This document shows positions 8,272 through 17,774 of a stretch of 64,000 nt of DNA, in pieces. Origin of the DNA: Alphaproteobacteria bacterium (lineage in GTDB: Bacteria > Pseudomonadota > Alphaproteobacteria > UBA6615); assembly GCA_002727315.1 (NCBI GenBank), contig PBWR01000010.1:1-64000 (forward strand). Direction: 5' to 3'. The position numbers were made by a program, and so were the translations under genes. How positions within the stretch are numbered: the first letter of the stretch is position 1; every line of letters begins with the position of its first letter. The notes beneath the pieces are model-generated. The model ran no database searches, was not told the DNA's origin, and saw only the letters and a list, made by a program, of their open reading frames with translations.

Positions 8272-9300
8272 ATGCGAGCGATGGTCGTCAAGGAGTGGGG
8301 CCAGCCTTTCACCCTCGAAGAGCGTCCCGACCCGACCCCGGGGCCCGGCGAGGCCGTCCTCAAGGTGCGTTCCGCCGGTGTCGGGCTGACACTTGTCACC
8401 ATGCGGACCGGGGTTTTCGGTGGTGAGGCGCCGCGGGTCATGGGCCACGAACTGGGCGGCGATATCGTGGCCGTGGGCGACCGGGTGACCAACGTGAAGC
8501 CGGGCGACCGTTGTGCGGTCTATTTCTATTTGAATTGCGGCCACTGCCGCTGGTGCCATGGCGGGCGCGAGACCTTGTGTGAAAATCACGGCGGCTATGT
8601 CGGCGTCCATGTGGATGGCGGCTATGCAGACTATGTCTGCCTGCCGGCGGGCAACTTTCTGCCGATCCCCGAGGGGCTTGACTATGAGGGCGCGGCCATC
8701 GCGGCCGACGCGGTCAACACCAACTGGCACTGCATGCGCGAGCGTGCAGCCGTCTCGCCGCATGATGACGTCCTCCTGGTCGGCGCCGGCGGTGGTGTCG
8801 GGGTACATGGAATCCAGGTCGTCAAGGCGTTCGGCGCCCGTGTGATTGCGGCCGATATCTCGGACGAGAAGCTCGACTATGCCAAACAGTGGGGGGCGGA
8901 TGAGGTGATCAATGTGCGCGCCGTCGACGACCTGGCGGAGGCTGCAAAAAAACTGACCGACGGCAAGGGTGTCGACGCCGCCGTGGACTATGTCGGGGCG
9001 CCGGAAACATTCAGCGCCTGTATCGCCGCGCTGGCGGTTTCGGGTCGTGCCGTTGTGATCGGTGCCAAGCCCGGCAATGTCGAGATCAACCCGATCGATT
9101 TCCTGATTTCCGAGAAGATCGTTACCGGATCGCGCCATTCCACCCGGACCGAGCTGATGGAAACCATGGAGATCATGGCCAAGGGGCTCATCAAGCCCGC
9201 CGTCGGCAAGCGTGTGCATTTCACCGAGGTGGAGACATTGTTCGAGGACCTGCAGGCCGAGACATTGCTCGGCCGCGGCGCACTCACCTACGACGACTGA
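8272..9300 (+). CDS. Zinc-dependent alcohol dehydrogenase
   Basis: A 342-residue medium-chain dehydrogenase. The N-terminal catalytic domain carries GHELGGDIVAVGDRV (zinc ligand region) and a structural zinc loop, NCGHCRWCHGGRETLCEN; the Rossmann domain has the VGAGGGVGVHGIQ motif at about residue 170. It should oxidise an alcohol with NAD(P)+, or act in the reverse direction; the substrate cannot be read. The ATG at 8272 follows GGGGAG by 7 bp and begins the normal family start (MRAMVVKEWG). It heads a plus-strand cluster with an acyl-CoA dehydrogenase and a cupin, 50 bp and 30 bp apart, probably one catabolic operon. Confidence 0.9.
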   Translation: MRAMVVKEWGQPFTLEERPDPTPGPGEAVLKVRSAGVGLTLVTMRTGVFGGEAPRVMGHELGGDIVAVGDRVTNVKPGDRCAVYFYLNCGHCRWCHGGRETLCENHGGYVGVHVDGGYADYVCLPAGNFLPIPEGLDYEGAAIAADAVNTNWHCMRERAAVSPHDDVLLVGAGGGVGVHGIQVVKAFGARVIAADISDEKLDYAKQWGADEVINVRAVDDLAEAAKKLTDGKGVDAAVDYVGAPETFSACIAALAVSGRAVVIGAKPGNVEINPIDFLISEKIVTGSRHSTRTELMETMEIMAKGLIKPAVGKRVHFTEVETLFEDLQAETLLGRGALTYDD

Positions 9301-9350
9301 ACATCCGCACTGCGGAGCGCATAAGAACAAAACTTCTGGAGGAGACCAAG

Positions 9351-10595
9351 ATGGTCGAATTTACCCTTACCAAGCGTCAGGCCGCCCTTCGAGACAAGGC
9401 GCGCAAGTTCGCGATTGAGGAAATCATTCCCGTCGCCGATGCGGGCGACCGGGAGCCGGATCCCGCCAAGTCGTTCAACTGGGACATCATTCGCAAGGCC
9501 GACAAGGCGGGCTTGCGCACCTTGTCGATCCCCAAGGAATATGGCGGCGGCGGCGCGGATGTGCTGACCCTTTCGATGGTGGGTGAGAACATGGCCTATG
9601 GCGATCTGGGCATCGCGGTCGCGTTCGACCAGACCTGGAAGATCATGACCATGATCAGCCATCTCACGACCGCGCGTCAGCGGCGCAAATGGCTGCCGCG
9701 CGTGCTGGATGATCCGACCTGCCTGCTGGCGGCTGCCGCGACCGAACCCCTGTCGGGCAGTGACTCGATCCTGCCCTACAACAAGCCCGACGGCGGTGTC
9801 CGGATGACCGCTAAGAAGAAGGGCGACAAGTGGATTCTCAACGGCGAGAAACGCTACATCTCCAACGGCGGTCTGGCGAAGGTCATCTACGTCATGGCGC
9901 GGACCGATATGCGCAAGCCGCCGCTCAAGAGCATGACCGGCTTCCTGCTGACATCCGACACGCCGGGCTACAGTGTCACGGAAATCTGGGACAAGATGGG
10001 CCAGCGCAACGTCGCAAACGGCACCATGATCTTTGAAAATGTGGAGATTCCCCAGGCCGATGTGATGGGCACGCCCAATGGCGCGCTTGCCGAGCTCGGT
10101 GCCCTGCTGACCCGCTTCGGCTCCAATATCCAGGCTGGTTCGACCGTGCTCGGTGTCGCGCAACGCGCCTATGACGTGACCCTGCAATACGCCAGGCAGC
10201 GTGTGCAGGGCGGCAAGCCGATCTTCGAGCATCAGATCCAGGCGCAGCGTTTGGCGCGGATGCGCATGCTGATCGAATCCGCCCGCTTCTACCTCTGGTA
10301 CTCGGGTTGGACCGCGAACTCGGGGCAGCCCGATTCCGTTGCCGCGTCCCTGTGCAAGGTCAACGCGGCCGAGAATTCGGTGAAGGTGCTGATGGAGGCG
10401 TTCGAGCTCTGGGCCGCTACGGGATACATGAAGAAAAACCCGATCGAGAAGCTGTTGCGCGACGGGTTGAGCTTCGTGCATTCGGATGGCACCAACGATG
10501 TGCTTCTGCTCAAGGCCTCGAACCTGCTCGGCGAGATCAAGCGCGGCGATCCGCGTTACAGCCGGCGGGTGGAACTGGCGGCCAGGGGCCGCTAG
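9351..10595 (+). CDS. Acyl-CoA dehydrogenase family protein
   Basis: A 414-residue flavoprotein with the three-part acyl-CoA dehydrogenase fold: an N-terminal helical domain, a middle beta domain with AAATEPLSGSDS (flavin/substrate contact), and the C-terminal helical bundle ending in the SFVHSDGTNDVLLLKASNLL region. Members remove hydrogens at C2-C3 of an acyl-CoA with FAD and pass electrons to ETF. The residue that acts as base and the chain-length preference cannot be fixed by eye. A strong Shine-Dalgarno (GGAGGAG) precedes ATG 9351. Its place between an alcohol dehydrogenase and a cupin suggests breakdown of a specific alcohol or acid. Confidence 0.92.
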   Translation: MVEFTLTKRQAALRDKARKFAIEEIIPVADAGDREPDPAKSFNWDIIRKADKAGLRTLSIPKEYGGGGADVLTLSMVGENMAYGDLGIAVAFDQTWKIMTMISHLTTARQRRKWLPRVLDDPTCLLAAAATEPLSGSDSILPYNKPDGGVRMTAKKKGDKWILNGEKRYISNGGLAKVIYVMARTDMRKPPLKSMTGFLLTSDTPGYSVTEIWDKMGQRNVANGTMIFENVEIPQADVMGTPNGALAELGALLTRFGSNIQAGSTVLGVAQRAYDVTLQYARQRVQGGKPIFEHQIQAQRLARMRMLIESARFYLWYSGWTANSGQPDSVAASLCKVNAAENSVKVLMEAFELWAATGYMKKNPIEKLLRDGLSFVHSDGTNDVLLLKASNLLGEIKRGDPRYSRRVELAARGR

Positions 10596-10625
10596 GCGAA
10601 CCGGGAACATCGAGGGAAACGGAAA

Positions 10626-11171
10626 ATGTCGACACCTGTCGTGAGTCGCGAGCAGATGCTCGCCAACCATGTCTCCCGGGCCTCCGAAATGAAGGGGTCA
10701 CCGCTGGCGTTTCTGGATATGCGCATGGCCGCGCACGAGCGCGAGAACATCAACATCATCGGCCTGAACGTGACTGAGAATGTGGACGATCCGGCGCTCG
10801 CGCCGATCATCTCGGCCCCGGCGCACGGGTTCAGCGTCGGCTATATCCGGGCCAAGAAGGGCTGTGGTGCAGCCCTGCATGCGCACGAGACCGAGGAGGT
10901 GTTCGTGCCGATGCGCGGCCAGTGGGAGATTTATTGGCTTGAGGGAGAGGAGGAACAGTCCGTGGTCCTGGATGTCGGCGATGTGGTCAATGTGCCGATC
11001 GGCATCTATCGCGGGTTCCGCTGCGTCTCCGACGATCCCGATGCATTGATGCTTGCTGTCATCGGCGGCCCGGATCCGGGCAAGCCGAACTGGCACCCCT
11101 CGGTGCTCGAGGCCGCCCGCGCGACCGGGCTCGACGTGGATGACGAGGGCAATTTGCTAGTTACCGATTGA
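10626..11171 (+). CDS. Cupin-domain protein (paralogue of 1284-1838)
   Basis: A 181-residue single cupin. Motif one reads LHAHETEEVFVPMRGQWEIY and motif two surrounds DVVNVPIGIYRGFRCVS. It is clearly a paralogue of the cupin beside the formate dehydrogenase: both share NVTEN, EEVFVPM, IYRGFRC or VYRGFRC, IGGPD or VGGPD, and a WHPSV....ATGL.VDDEGNL ending. It begins 30 bp after the acyl-CoA dehydrogenase and is likely in the same operon. The shared unusual C-terminus suggests a defined but uncharacterised subfamily. Function unknown. Confidence 0.85.
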   Translation: MSTPVVSREQMLANHVSRASEMKGSPLAFLDMRMAAHERENINIIGLNVTENVDDPALAPIISAPAHGFSVGYIRAKKGCGAALHAHETEEVFVPMRGQWEIYWLEGEEEQSVVLDVGDVVNVPIGIYRGFRCVSDDPDALMLAVIGGPDPGKPNWHPSVLEAARATGLDVDDEGNLLVTD

Positions 11172-11195
11172 GCGATTCGGTCTGGTCCGGAATCC

Positions 11196-12053
11196 CTAGC
11201 CGGCCTGTACAAGCAATTGCTTGAGCAGGGCATTGAAGCGCGCGGCCGCCTCGAATTGCACCCAGTGGCCGGTGTCCGGGATGACATGGAACGCGGCGCC
11301 GGGCTGGATGGTCTCGACGCGCGCCCGGATGGTGTCCATGTCGGGGTGCAGGGTGACGTCCCCGTCGCCGTAGATGAAGTTCAGCCGGCAGGGCGGGTTC
11401 TGGAGGGCATCGGCCGCGATCGTCCGCCGTGCGATACCGCGTGAGCGCAGCCGGGTCTTCGCCATGTTCTCCACGTGCAGAGTCATTGCCAGCCCGTCGA
11501 TGACGTCTGGGTAGTGCACCATCAGCTTCTGCAGGTTGCTGCGGTAGAGCGGTGCGGCTTCGTCGGGCGGCAATTCGGCCGGCACACTGACCAACTCGTT
11601 TGCGGGACCGGTGGTGGTCAGCCCCAGGATCGGCGTGCCGACAATGGTCAGGCTGGCGATCCGGCCGGACTGGGCCTGTGCGATGGGGCCGGAGAGCACG
11701 CCGCCGAAGGAAAACGAGACCAGGTCGAACGGGGCATCGGCGGGCAGGGCAGCGTCCAGGCCGTCGGACAGGATGGCCGACAGGGAGGCGGCGTCATAGG
11801 GCTCGTGCGGGTCGGCGGAATCGCCACAGCCGGGCAAGTCGGGAACGATGACCCGGTAACGGTCTTCCAGCGCCGGAATGTTGCGGACCCAGTGATTCCA
11901 GGCCCCGAACCCGCCGTGCAGCAGCACAAGGGCGGGCGAACCCATGTCTCCCCAGACGCGCCAGATCATCTCGCCGGCGCCGCACGGCGTCCGGATCTCC
12001 TGGGCGCGTGCCAGCAGATCATCGAGGATGGCCCGGGGTGAGGCTTCGTTCAT
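11196..12053 (-). CDS. Alpha/beta-hydrolase fold protein
   Basis: A 285-residue hydrolase. The oxyanion region is VLLHGGFGAWNHWVRNIP, the nucleophile elbow is FDLVSFSFGGVL (S at the centre; the first small residue is S, not the usual G), and the catalytic histidine lies in PDTGHWVQFE near the C-terminus. An acidic residue follows in YGDGDVTLHPD. Members cleave esters, amides or C-C bonds; the substrate is unknown. It is convergent to the preceding cupin gene, 24 bp away, and ends the catabolic cluster. Confidence 0.88.
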   Translation of the reverse strand: MNEASPRAILDDLLARAQEIRTPCGAGEMIWRVWGDMGSPALVLLHGGFGAWNHWVRNIPALEDRYRVIVPDLPGCGDSADPHEPYDAASLSAILSDGLDAALPADAPFDLVSFSFGGVLSGPIAQAQSGRIASLTIVGTPILGLTTTGPANELVSVPAELPPDEAAPLYRSNLQKLMVHYPDVIDGLAMTLHVENMAKTRLRSRGIARRTIAADALQNPPCRLNFIYGDGDVTLHPDMDTIRARVETIQPGAAFHVIPDTGHWVQFEAAARFNALLKQLLVQAG

Positions 12054-12149
12054 GTCGGATTCCCGAAAGAGGCTGGAATGTATGCGCTGATCACCACCCT
12101 GTCTATTGTCGCCAAAACGTTGGACGGCCTTGAGTTTGCGTACAAGATA

Positions 12150-12184
12150 AGGGCCGGGTCCTGCCTGGAGCCGGCCCTTTTGGT
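12150..12184 (+). terminator. Intrinsic terminator with no obvious gene
   Basis: AGGGCCGG (12150-12157) pairs perfectly with CCGGCCCT (12171-12178) and is followed by a short T run on the plus strand. No plus-strand gene ends nearby; upstream lies the start of a minus-strand hydrolase. It may end a small RNA or be left over from a lost gene in the eroded region that follows. Confidence 0.5.
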
Positions 12185-12256
12185 TTCTCCCGGGCCACCT
12201 GCCTGGGCGGCCTACCTAGCCTGCTTTCCGCTACTAGGTTCTGCTGCCTGCGCCGC

Positions 12257-12485
12257 CTAGAACGGGAAGATAATGTCGAGCACCTGCTGCCCCTACCTGG
12301 GCTGCAGGAGGGGAAATCTGGCCACGGCCGCGGCAGGAGACGCGGGCCTCGGCGATCTGGTCGTAGGCGATGGTATTCGTCGAGGTGACGTCCACCGGGC
12401 TCTCGATTTGCGTCAGCTGCGGTTCGGCGCCGGCCGTCGTGCGGACGGGCTCTGGGCCCGGAACGACTTGGGAACTGGCTGGCAC
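12257..12485 (-). pseudogene. flgH: Decayed 3' end of flgH (flagellar L-ring protein)
   Basis: Minus-strand translation gives LTQIESPVDVTSTNTIAYDQ and IAEARVSCRGRGQIS, matching the conserved C-terminal region of alphaproteobacterial FlgH, (V/S)P.D..STNTI.YD.IAEARI...GRGQI. The rest of the family ending, QPR(Y)GQQVLDIIFPF and stop, is present in another frame at 12257-12304, with a TAG (12293-12295) where Tyr is expected. So there is at least one frameshift, near 12305-12311, and one nonsense change. The N-terminal two thirds of the gene, including the lipobox, is missing. FlgH forms the outer-membrane ring of the flagellum; this copy cannot work. Confidence 0.75.
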
Positions 12486-12650
12486 GCAGATTCTCGTGGC
12501 GTTGTTTGGCGGCCTTCTGCCGCGCGCCCTGAGCCTCGCGGATTATGCTTAAGAAGCGGTTAAGGCCGCCGTCGCTTCATGCATCGCAAACGCGCCCGAA
12601 GCGGCGAAAATCCCTTGTCGCGGGCATGGTTCGCGTGGGGTCAATCTGAG

Positions 12651-12881
12651 TTATTCGGCCGGCTCGTCCGCCGTATCGGTGCTGGCTTCGGCGTTTCCGC
12701 CATCGGCTTCCGCGGCCTTTTCGGCCTGGATGCGGTCATACACCTCGCGCCGATATACCGACACGTCCTCGGGGAACGTCATGCCCAGCTTTATGGATTT
12801 CCCGCGAACGTCGACGACTGTCACTTCGATGTCGTCGTTAATGACGATGGATTCGCCAATTTTACGCGTCAGATAAAGCAT
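12651..12881 (-). CDS. csrA: CsrA carbon storage/flagellar translation regulator
   Basis: CsrA dimers bind GGA motifs in mRNA leaders and control translation, often of flagellin. The 76-residue product starts with the invariant MLYLTRKIGESIVINDDIEV and continues through GKSIKLGMTFPEDVSVYRREVY, covering the whole five-strand fold in the first ~50 residues. A variable acidic tail (~22 residues, rich in A, E, D and T) follows. ATG 12881 is the only sensible start. It survives intact between a dead flgH and a chimeric flgB, so it may have targets beyond flagella. Confidence 0.93.
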   Translation of the reverse strand: MLYLTRKIGESIVINDDIEVTVVDVRGKSIKLGMTFPEDVSVYRREVYDRIQAEKAAEADGGNAEASTDTADEPAE

Positions 12882-13115
12882 TTTTTTACCGTCGTCCCGC
12901 GATTGTCGGCATTGGGTCCGTTGTCCGGACCTTTTCCTGCGCGAACGATGCGGGTGCGTCGAACCTCCCACTATTCGCCCTCAGTCTATACCGCTTTACC
13001 GTTTGTTAACAGCGTGCCGAGATGCTGGGCGAGATCGATAAAGTTTTCGGCAAATTTGCTTTTGTTCGCGTCTTTCGGGGCTTCTTCCGGCGGCGCGACG
13101 ATCCCGGGATCGCGT

Positions 13116-13541
13116 ATGGATTTCAACAATATTCCTATGTTGCAGATGATGATCAAGAAGATGGCGTGGCTGTCACGCCTGACCGAGGTCATTTCGCAGA
13201 ACGTTACCCATTCGGACACGCCGGGGTTTCGGGCCAAGGGCTACAAGATGCTCGAGGCGCGCACCGGCGAGGCGGCGATGGAGCTCAAGGGCGTCGTCGA
13301 GGACCCGATTGATCTGCTGATCACCGATGCGGTGATGCCGGAGATGGACGGCCCGACCCTTATCAAGAACATCTGGGACACCAAGCCTGGATTGCCGGTG
13401 ATCTGTATCTCCGGCTATGCCGAGGAAAACTTCCGCAACCGGCTCGGCGAGGACCGGGACATCGACTTCCTGCCAAAGCCCTTCTCCCTGGCGCAACTGG
13501 CCGGCAAGGTGAAGGAAGTCATGGAACGGGTGCCCGCCTAG
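13116..13541 (+). CDS. Chimera: FlgB N-terminus fused to CckA receiver domain
   Basis: This 141-residue open frame joins two unrelated proteins. Residues 1 to ~40 (MDFNNIPMLQMMIKKMAWLS and VISQNVTHSDTPGFRAK) are the N-terminal helix of flagellar rod protein FlgB. From ~40 on (AKGYKMLEARTGEAA, DLLITDAVMPEMDGPTL, ICISGYAEENFRNRL, FLPKPFSLAQLAGKVKEVME) it is the C-terminal receiver domain of cell-cycle kinase CckA. D71 (phosphoacceptor), S99 and K121 are kept, but strand beta1 and its acidic pair are gone. The joint lies at about 13230-13245 in a shared RAKGY-like stretch. The frame is uninterrupted, so a protein could be made, though the upstream ribosome site is weak. In relatives flgB...flhB, cckA, recA are neighbours, so one deletion explains it. 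Confidence 0.8.
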   Translation: MDFNNIPMLQMMIKKMAWLSRLTEVISQNVTHSDTPGFRAKGYKMLEARTGEAAMELKGVVEDPIDLLITDAVMPEMDGPTLIKNIWDTKPGLPVICISGYAEENFRNRLGEDRDIDFLPKPFSLAQLAGKVKEVMERVPA

Positions 13542-13638
13542 GAGGACCGAATCCGGTGGTCATTGTATAGTTGGCGTTCTTGTCGCGGACCGCACCCGGC
13601 AGGCCCGAAAAGGCCGGAATACGGGGGCTGTTGGGTGA

Positions 13639-13653
13639 GAACAAAAAAAGAAC
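13639..13653 (+). promoter_or_regulatory. LexA (SOS) box upstream of recA
   Basis: GAAC, seven A residues, GAAC: an exact alphaproteobacterial LexA box (GTTC-N7-GTTC read on the other strand). It directly abuts the proposed -35 hexamer of recA, so bound LexA would block polymerase. A third GAAC occurs at 13663-13666 with different spacing. Confidence 0.85.
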
Positions 13654-13681
13654 TTTACAATGAGAACAAAGCAAGTACATT
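13654..13681 (+). promoter_or_regulatory. recA promoter
   Basis: TTTACA (13654-13659) and TACATT (13676-13681) are separated by 16 bp and lie immediately after the LexA box, about 66 bp before the recA start. Confidence 0.6.
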
Positions 13682-13747
13682 GATGCTCTGATCCGCGGTC
13701 GGGGGCCGATTTCCAGCCGCGGAGGCCTGTGAAATAAGGAGCGATCA

Positions 13748-14860
<1,113 letters not shown>

Positions 14861-14890
14861 CCGCTCTGCAGGTGAACGATATGAACCCGC

Positions 14891-14920
14891 ACGGCGCCCT
14901 CTTGGGCGCCGTGTTCGTTT
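14891..14920 (+). terminator. recA terminator
   Basis: ACGGCGCCC (14891-14899) pairs perfectly with GGGCGCCGT (14904-14912) over a TCTT tetraloop, followed by GTTCGTTT. It lies 30 bp after the recA stop. Confidence 0.8.
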
Positions 14921-15047
14921 GGAGCCGGTCGCAATCTTGATCCTTGGCCCTTGTTGGTGACCTCGACAGGCATTCGGTCGCACGGTACAAACGCGTCCTG
15001 CGTGACTGCGCTTCGCGGACGCCCCCAGGACTGACCGGCCGGCTGAC

Positions 15048-17732
15048 ATGGCAACCACCAGCGAAATCCGAACCGCATTTCTCGACTTCTTCGCGCGCGA
15101 CGGGCACGAGATTGTCGATTCCTCGCCGCTCGTGCCCCTGAACGATCCGACCCTGCTGTTCACCAATGCCGGCATGGTGCAGTTCAAGAACGTGTTCACA
15201 GGTTCCGAGACCCGGCCCTATAGCCGCGCGACTACATCTCAGAAGTGCGTCCGCGCCGGCGGCAAGCACAACGATCTTGAGAATGTCGGCTACACCGCCC
15301 GTCATCACACCTTCTTCGAGATGCTCGGGAACTTCTCGTTCGGAGACTATTTCAAGGAACACGCCATTGAGGCGGCTTGGAACCTGATAACCAAGGATTA
15401 CGGCCTGCCCGCCGGGCGCCTGATCGCGACGGTCTATGCCGAAGACGACGAAGCTTTCGATCTTTGGAAAAAGATCGCAGGCCTGTCTGAAGACCGGATC
15501 ATCCGGATTTCGACTCATGACAATTTCTGGGCCATGGGGGACACCGGGCCCTGCGGGCCGTGCTCGGAAATCTTCTTCGACCACGGCGATCATATTTCCG
15601 GTGGCCCGCCGGGCAGCCCGGACGAGGACGGAGACCGGTTCATCGAGATCTGGAACCTGGTCTTCATGCAGTATGAACAGGTCACGTCGGATCAACGCGA
15701 GGACCTGCCGAAACCGTCGATCGACACGGGCATGGGGCTGGAGCGGATTGCCGCCGTCCTGCAGGGCAAGCACGACAATTACGACATCGATCTGATGCGC
15801 GGCCTGATCGAGGCATCGGCCCACGCATCGAACACCGATCCGGACGGCGAGGGGGCGGTCAGCCACCGCGTGATTGCCGATCACTTGCGCGCCTGTTCGT
15901 TCCTGATGGCTGATGGCGTGCTGCCGTCGAATGAGGGACGCGGCTATGTGCTGCGCCGGATCATGCGCCGCGGCATGCGACATGCTCATCTTCTGGGCTG
16001 CCGCGATCCGCTGATGCATCGCCTGGTGCCGTCGCTGGTCTCGGTCATGGGCGATGCGTTTCCGGAACTGCGCCGTGCCGAGGCGCTGGTGACCGAGACG
16101 TTCCGGCTGGAAGAAGAACGTTTCAAGCAGACCCTCGAACGCGGCCTGCGCCTACTCGAAGAGGAGACGGACAAGCTGGGTGACGGCGCGGCGCTGGACG
16201 GAGATGTCGCGTTCCGTCTTTACGACACATACGGTTTTCCCCTCGATCTGACCGAGGACATTCTGCGCGGCCAGGGCCGCTCGGTCGACACCGCCGGTTT
16301 CGATGCCGCAATGGACGAGCAGCGCGCCGTCGCGCGCCGCGCCTGGTCGGGATCCGGTGACGCCGCGACCGAGGAGGTCTGGTTCGATATTCGCGAGGAG
16401 ACCGGTGCCACCGAGTTCCTGGGATATGACGCCGACGTCGTCGAAGGATTGGTGAAGGCCATCGTAGTGGATGGCAACCGGGTCGCATCGGCGGAGCCGG
16501 GGCAGGATATCGCTGTGATCGTGAACCAGACGCCGTTCTACGGTGAATCCGGCGGCCAGATGGGCGATGCCGGGGTCCTGTTCAGCTCTGGCGGAGCCGA
16601 GGTGGCGGTGCGCGACACCCAGAAGAAGCTGGGCGATATGCATGTCCATTTCGGGACTTTGACTGGCAAAGCGCTGTCGGCCGGCGATGTGGTGGAAATG
16701 CGCATCGAAGTCACGCGGCGCGACCGTCTGCGTGCCAATCATTCCGCCACGCATCTCCTGCACGAAGCCTTGCGCCGCGAACTGGGCGATCACGTGACCC
16801 AGAAGGGCTCGCTCGTGGCGCCGGACCGTCTTCGCTTCGATATCTCACATCCCAAGCCGATGGACGATGAGGAAATCGCCGCAGTGGAGGCCCTGGTCAA
16901 CGAACGCGTCGCGGTCAACGCGCCAGTCGACACAAGCCTGCTGACGCCGGACGAGGCGATCGAGGCCGGCGCGCTTGCGCTCTTCGGTGAAAAGTATGGA
17001 GACGAAGTGCGTGTCGTCGCCATGGGCGGCGACGCGGACACGGACGAGACCGGGCGGTCGGCCTATTCGGTCGAGTTGTGCGGTGGCACCCATGTCCGGC
17101 GAACCGGCGATATCGGGTTGGTGAAAATCGTTTCGGAAAGCGCCGTGTCTTCCGGCGTACGCCGGATCGAGGCGTTGACCGGCATCGATGCGCGCGCCCA
17201 TCTGGAGACCCAGGATCGGCTGCTGCGTGAGGCGGCCGACGTGCTCAAGACCACACCCGAGGGAGTGCCCGAACGGATCTCTCAATTGCTCGAGGAGCGC
17301 CGGAAACTCGAGCGCGAGCTGACGGATACGCGGCGCAAGATGGCTGCCGGTGGCGGCGGCGAGGGCGCGGGCGCGTCGGGCGATGCCCCGAAGGATATTG
17401 GCGGGATCGCGTTTGCGTCCCACGCGCTGACCGATGTCCCGCCGCGGGAGCTGAAGAGCCTGGTCGACGATCTAAAGGACCGGATCGGATCGGGCGTGGT
17501 CGCGGTGGCCGATGCCTATGATGGAAAGGGATCGATCGTGGTCGGGGTCACATCCGACCTCATCAAGCGGTTCAGCGCCGTCGATCTGGTCCGGATCGGT
17601 GTGGCGGAGCTCGGCGGCAAGGGTGGCGGCGGGCGACCCGATATGGCCCAGGGCGGCGGACCCGATTCGTCCCGTGTCGAGGCGGCCCTGGCCGCAATCG
17701 AAGCGGCGCTGACCGACGAACTGGCTGTCTAG
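15048..17732 (+). CDS. alaS: Alanyl-tRNA synthetase
   Basis: An 894-residue class II synthetase that charges tRNA-Ala. The N-terminal catalytic domain starts with [17 protein letters not shown] and contains the alanine-specific motif regions ([13 protein letters not shown]). The editing domain carries the zinc-type sites [11 protein letters not shown] and [13 protein letters not shown]-Ala dimerisation domain with a glycine-rich linker ([14 protein letters not shown]) ends in a [16 protein letters not shown] motif, as in the family. Length is normal. The recA-alaS order is common in alphaproteobacteria. Confidence 0.98.
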   Translation: MATTSEIRTAFLDFFARDGHEIVDSSPLVPLNDPTLLFTNAGMVQFKNVFTGSETRPYSRATTSQKCVRAGGKHNDLENVGYTARHHTFFEMLGNFSFGDYFKEHAIEAAWNLITKDYGLPAGRLIATVYAEDDEAFDLWKKIAGLSEDRIIRISTHDNFWAMGDTGPCGPCSEIFFDHGDHISGGPPGSPDEDGDRFIEIWNLVFMQYEQVTSDQREDLPKPSIDTGMGLERIAAVLQGKHDNYDIDLMRGLIEASAHASNTDPDGEGAVSHRVIADHLRACSFLMADGVLPSNEGRGYVLRRIMRRGMRHAHLLGCRDPLMHRLVPSLVSVMGDAFPELRRAEALVTETFRLEEERFKQTLERGLRLLEEETDKLGDGAALDGDVAFRLYDTYGFPLDLTEDILRGQGRSVDTAGFDAAMDEQRAVARRAWSGSGDAATEEVWFDIREETGATEFLGYDADVVEGLVKAIVVDGNRVASAEPGQDIAVIVNQTPFYGESGGQMGDAGVLFSSGGAEVAVRDTQKKLGDMHVHFGTLTGKALSAGDVVEMRIEVTRRDRLRANHSATHLLHEALRRELGDHVTQKGSLVAPDRLRFDISHPKPMDDEEIAAVEALVNERVAVNAPVDTSLLTPDEAIEAGALALFGEKYGDEVRVVAMGGDADTDETGRSAYSVELCGGTHVRRTGDIGLVKIVSESAVSSGVRRIEALTGIDARAHLETQDRLLREAADVLKTTPEGVPERISQLLEERRKLERELTDTRRKMAAGGGGEGAGASGDAPKDIGGIAFASHALTDVPPRELKSLVDDLKDRIGSGVVAVADAYDGKGSIVVGVTSDLIKRFSAVDLVRIGVAELGGKGGGGRPDMAQGGGPDSSRVEAALAAIEAALTDELAV

Positions 17733-17774
17733 TCCCGACGGTATCGACCGCACGAAGGCGGGCAAGGAGATTTC

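Noticed and set aside
12579-13115. Upstream extension of the flgB-cckA frame
   Set aside because: The frame runs antisense through csrA and lacks coding character; the FlgB start MDFNNIP at 13116 is the real beginning.
12986-13237. Minus-strand 83-residue frame with KFAENFIDLAQHLGTLLTNG
   Set aside because: The end looks protein-like, but the frame covers the reverse of the FlgB start codon region and has no suitable start codon or family match. It could be another relic, but I cannot support it.
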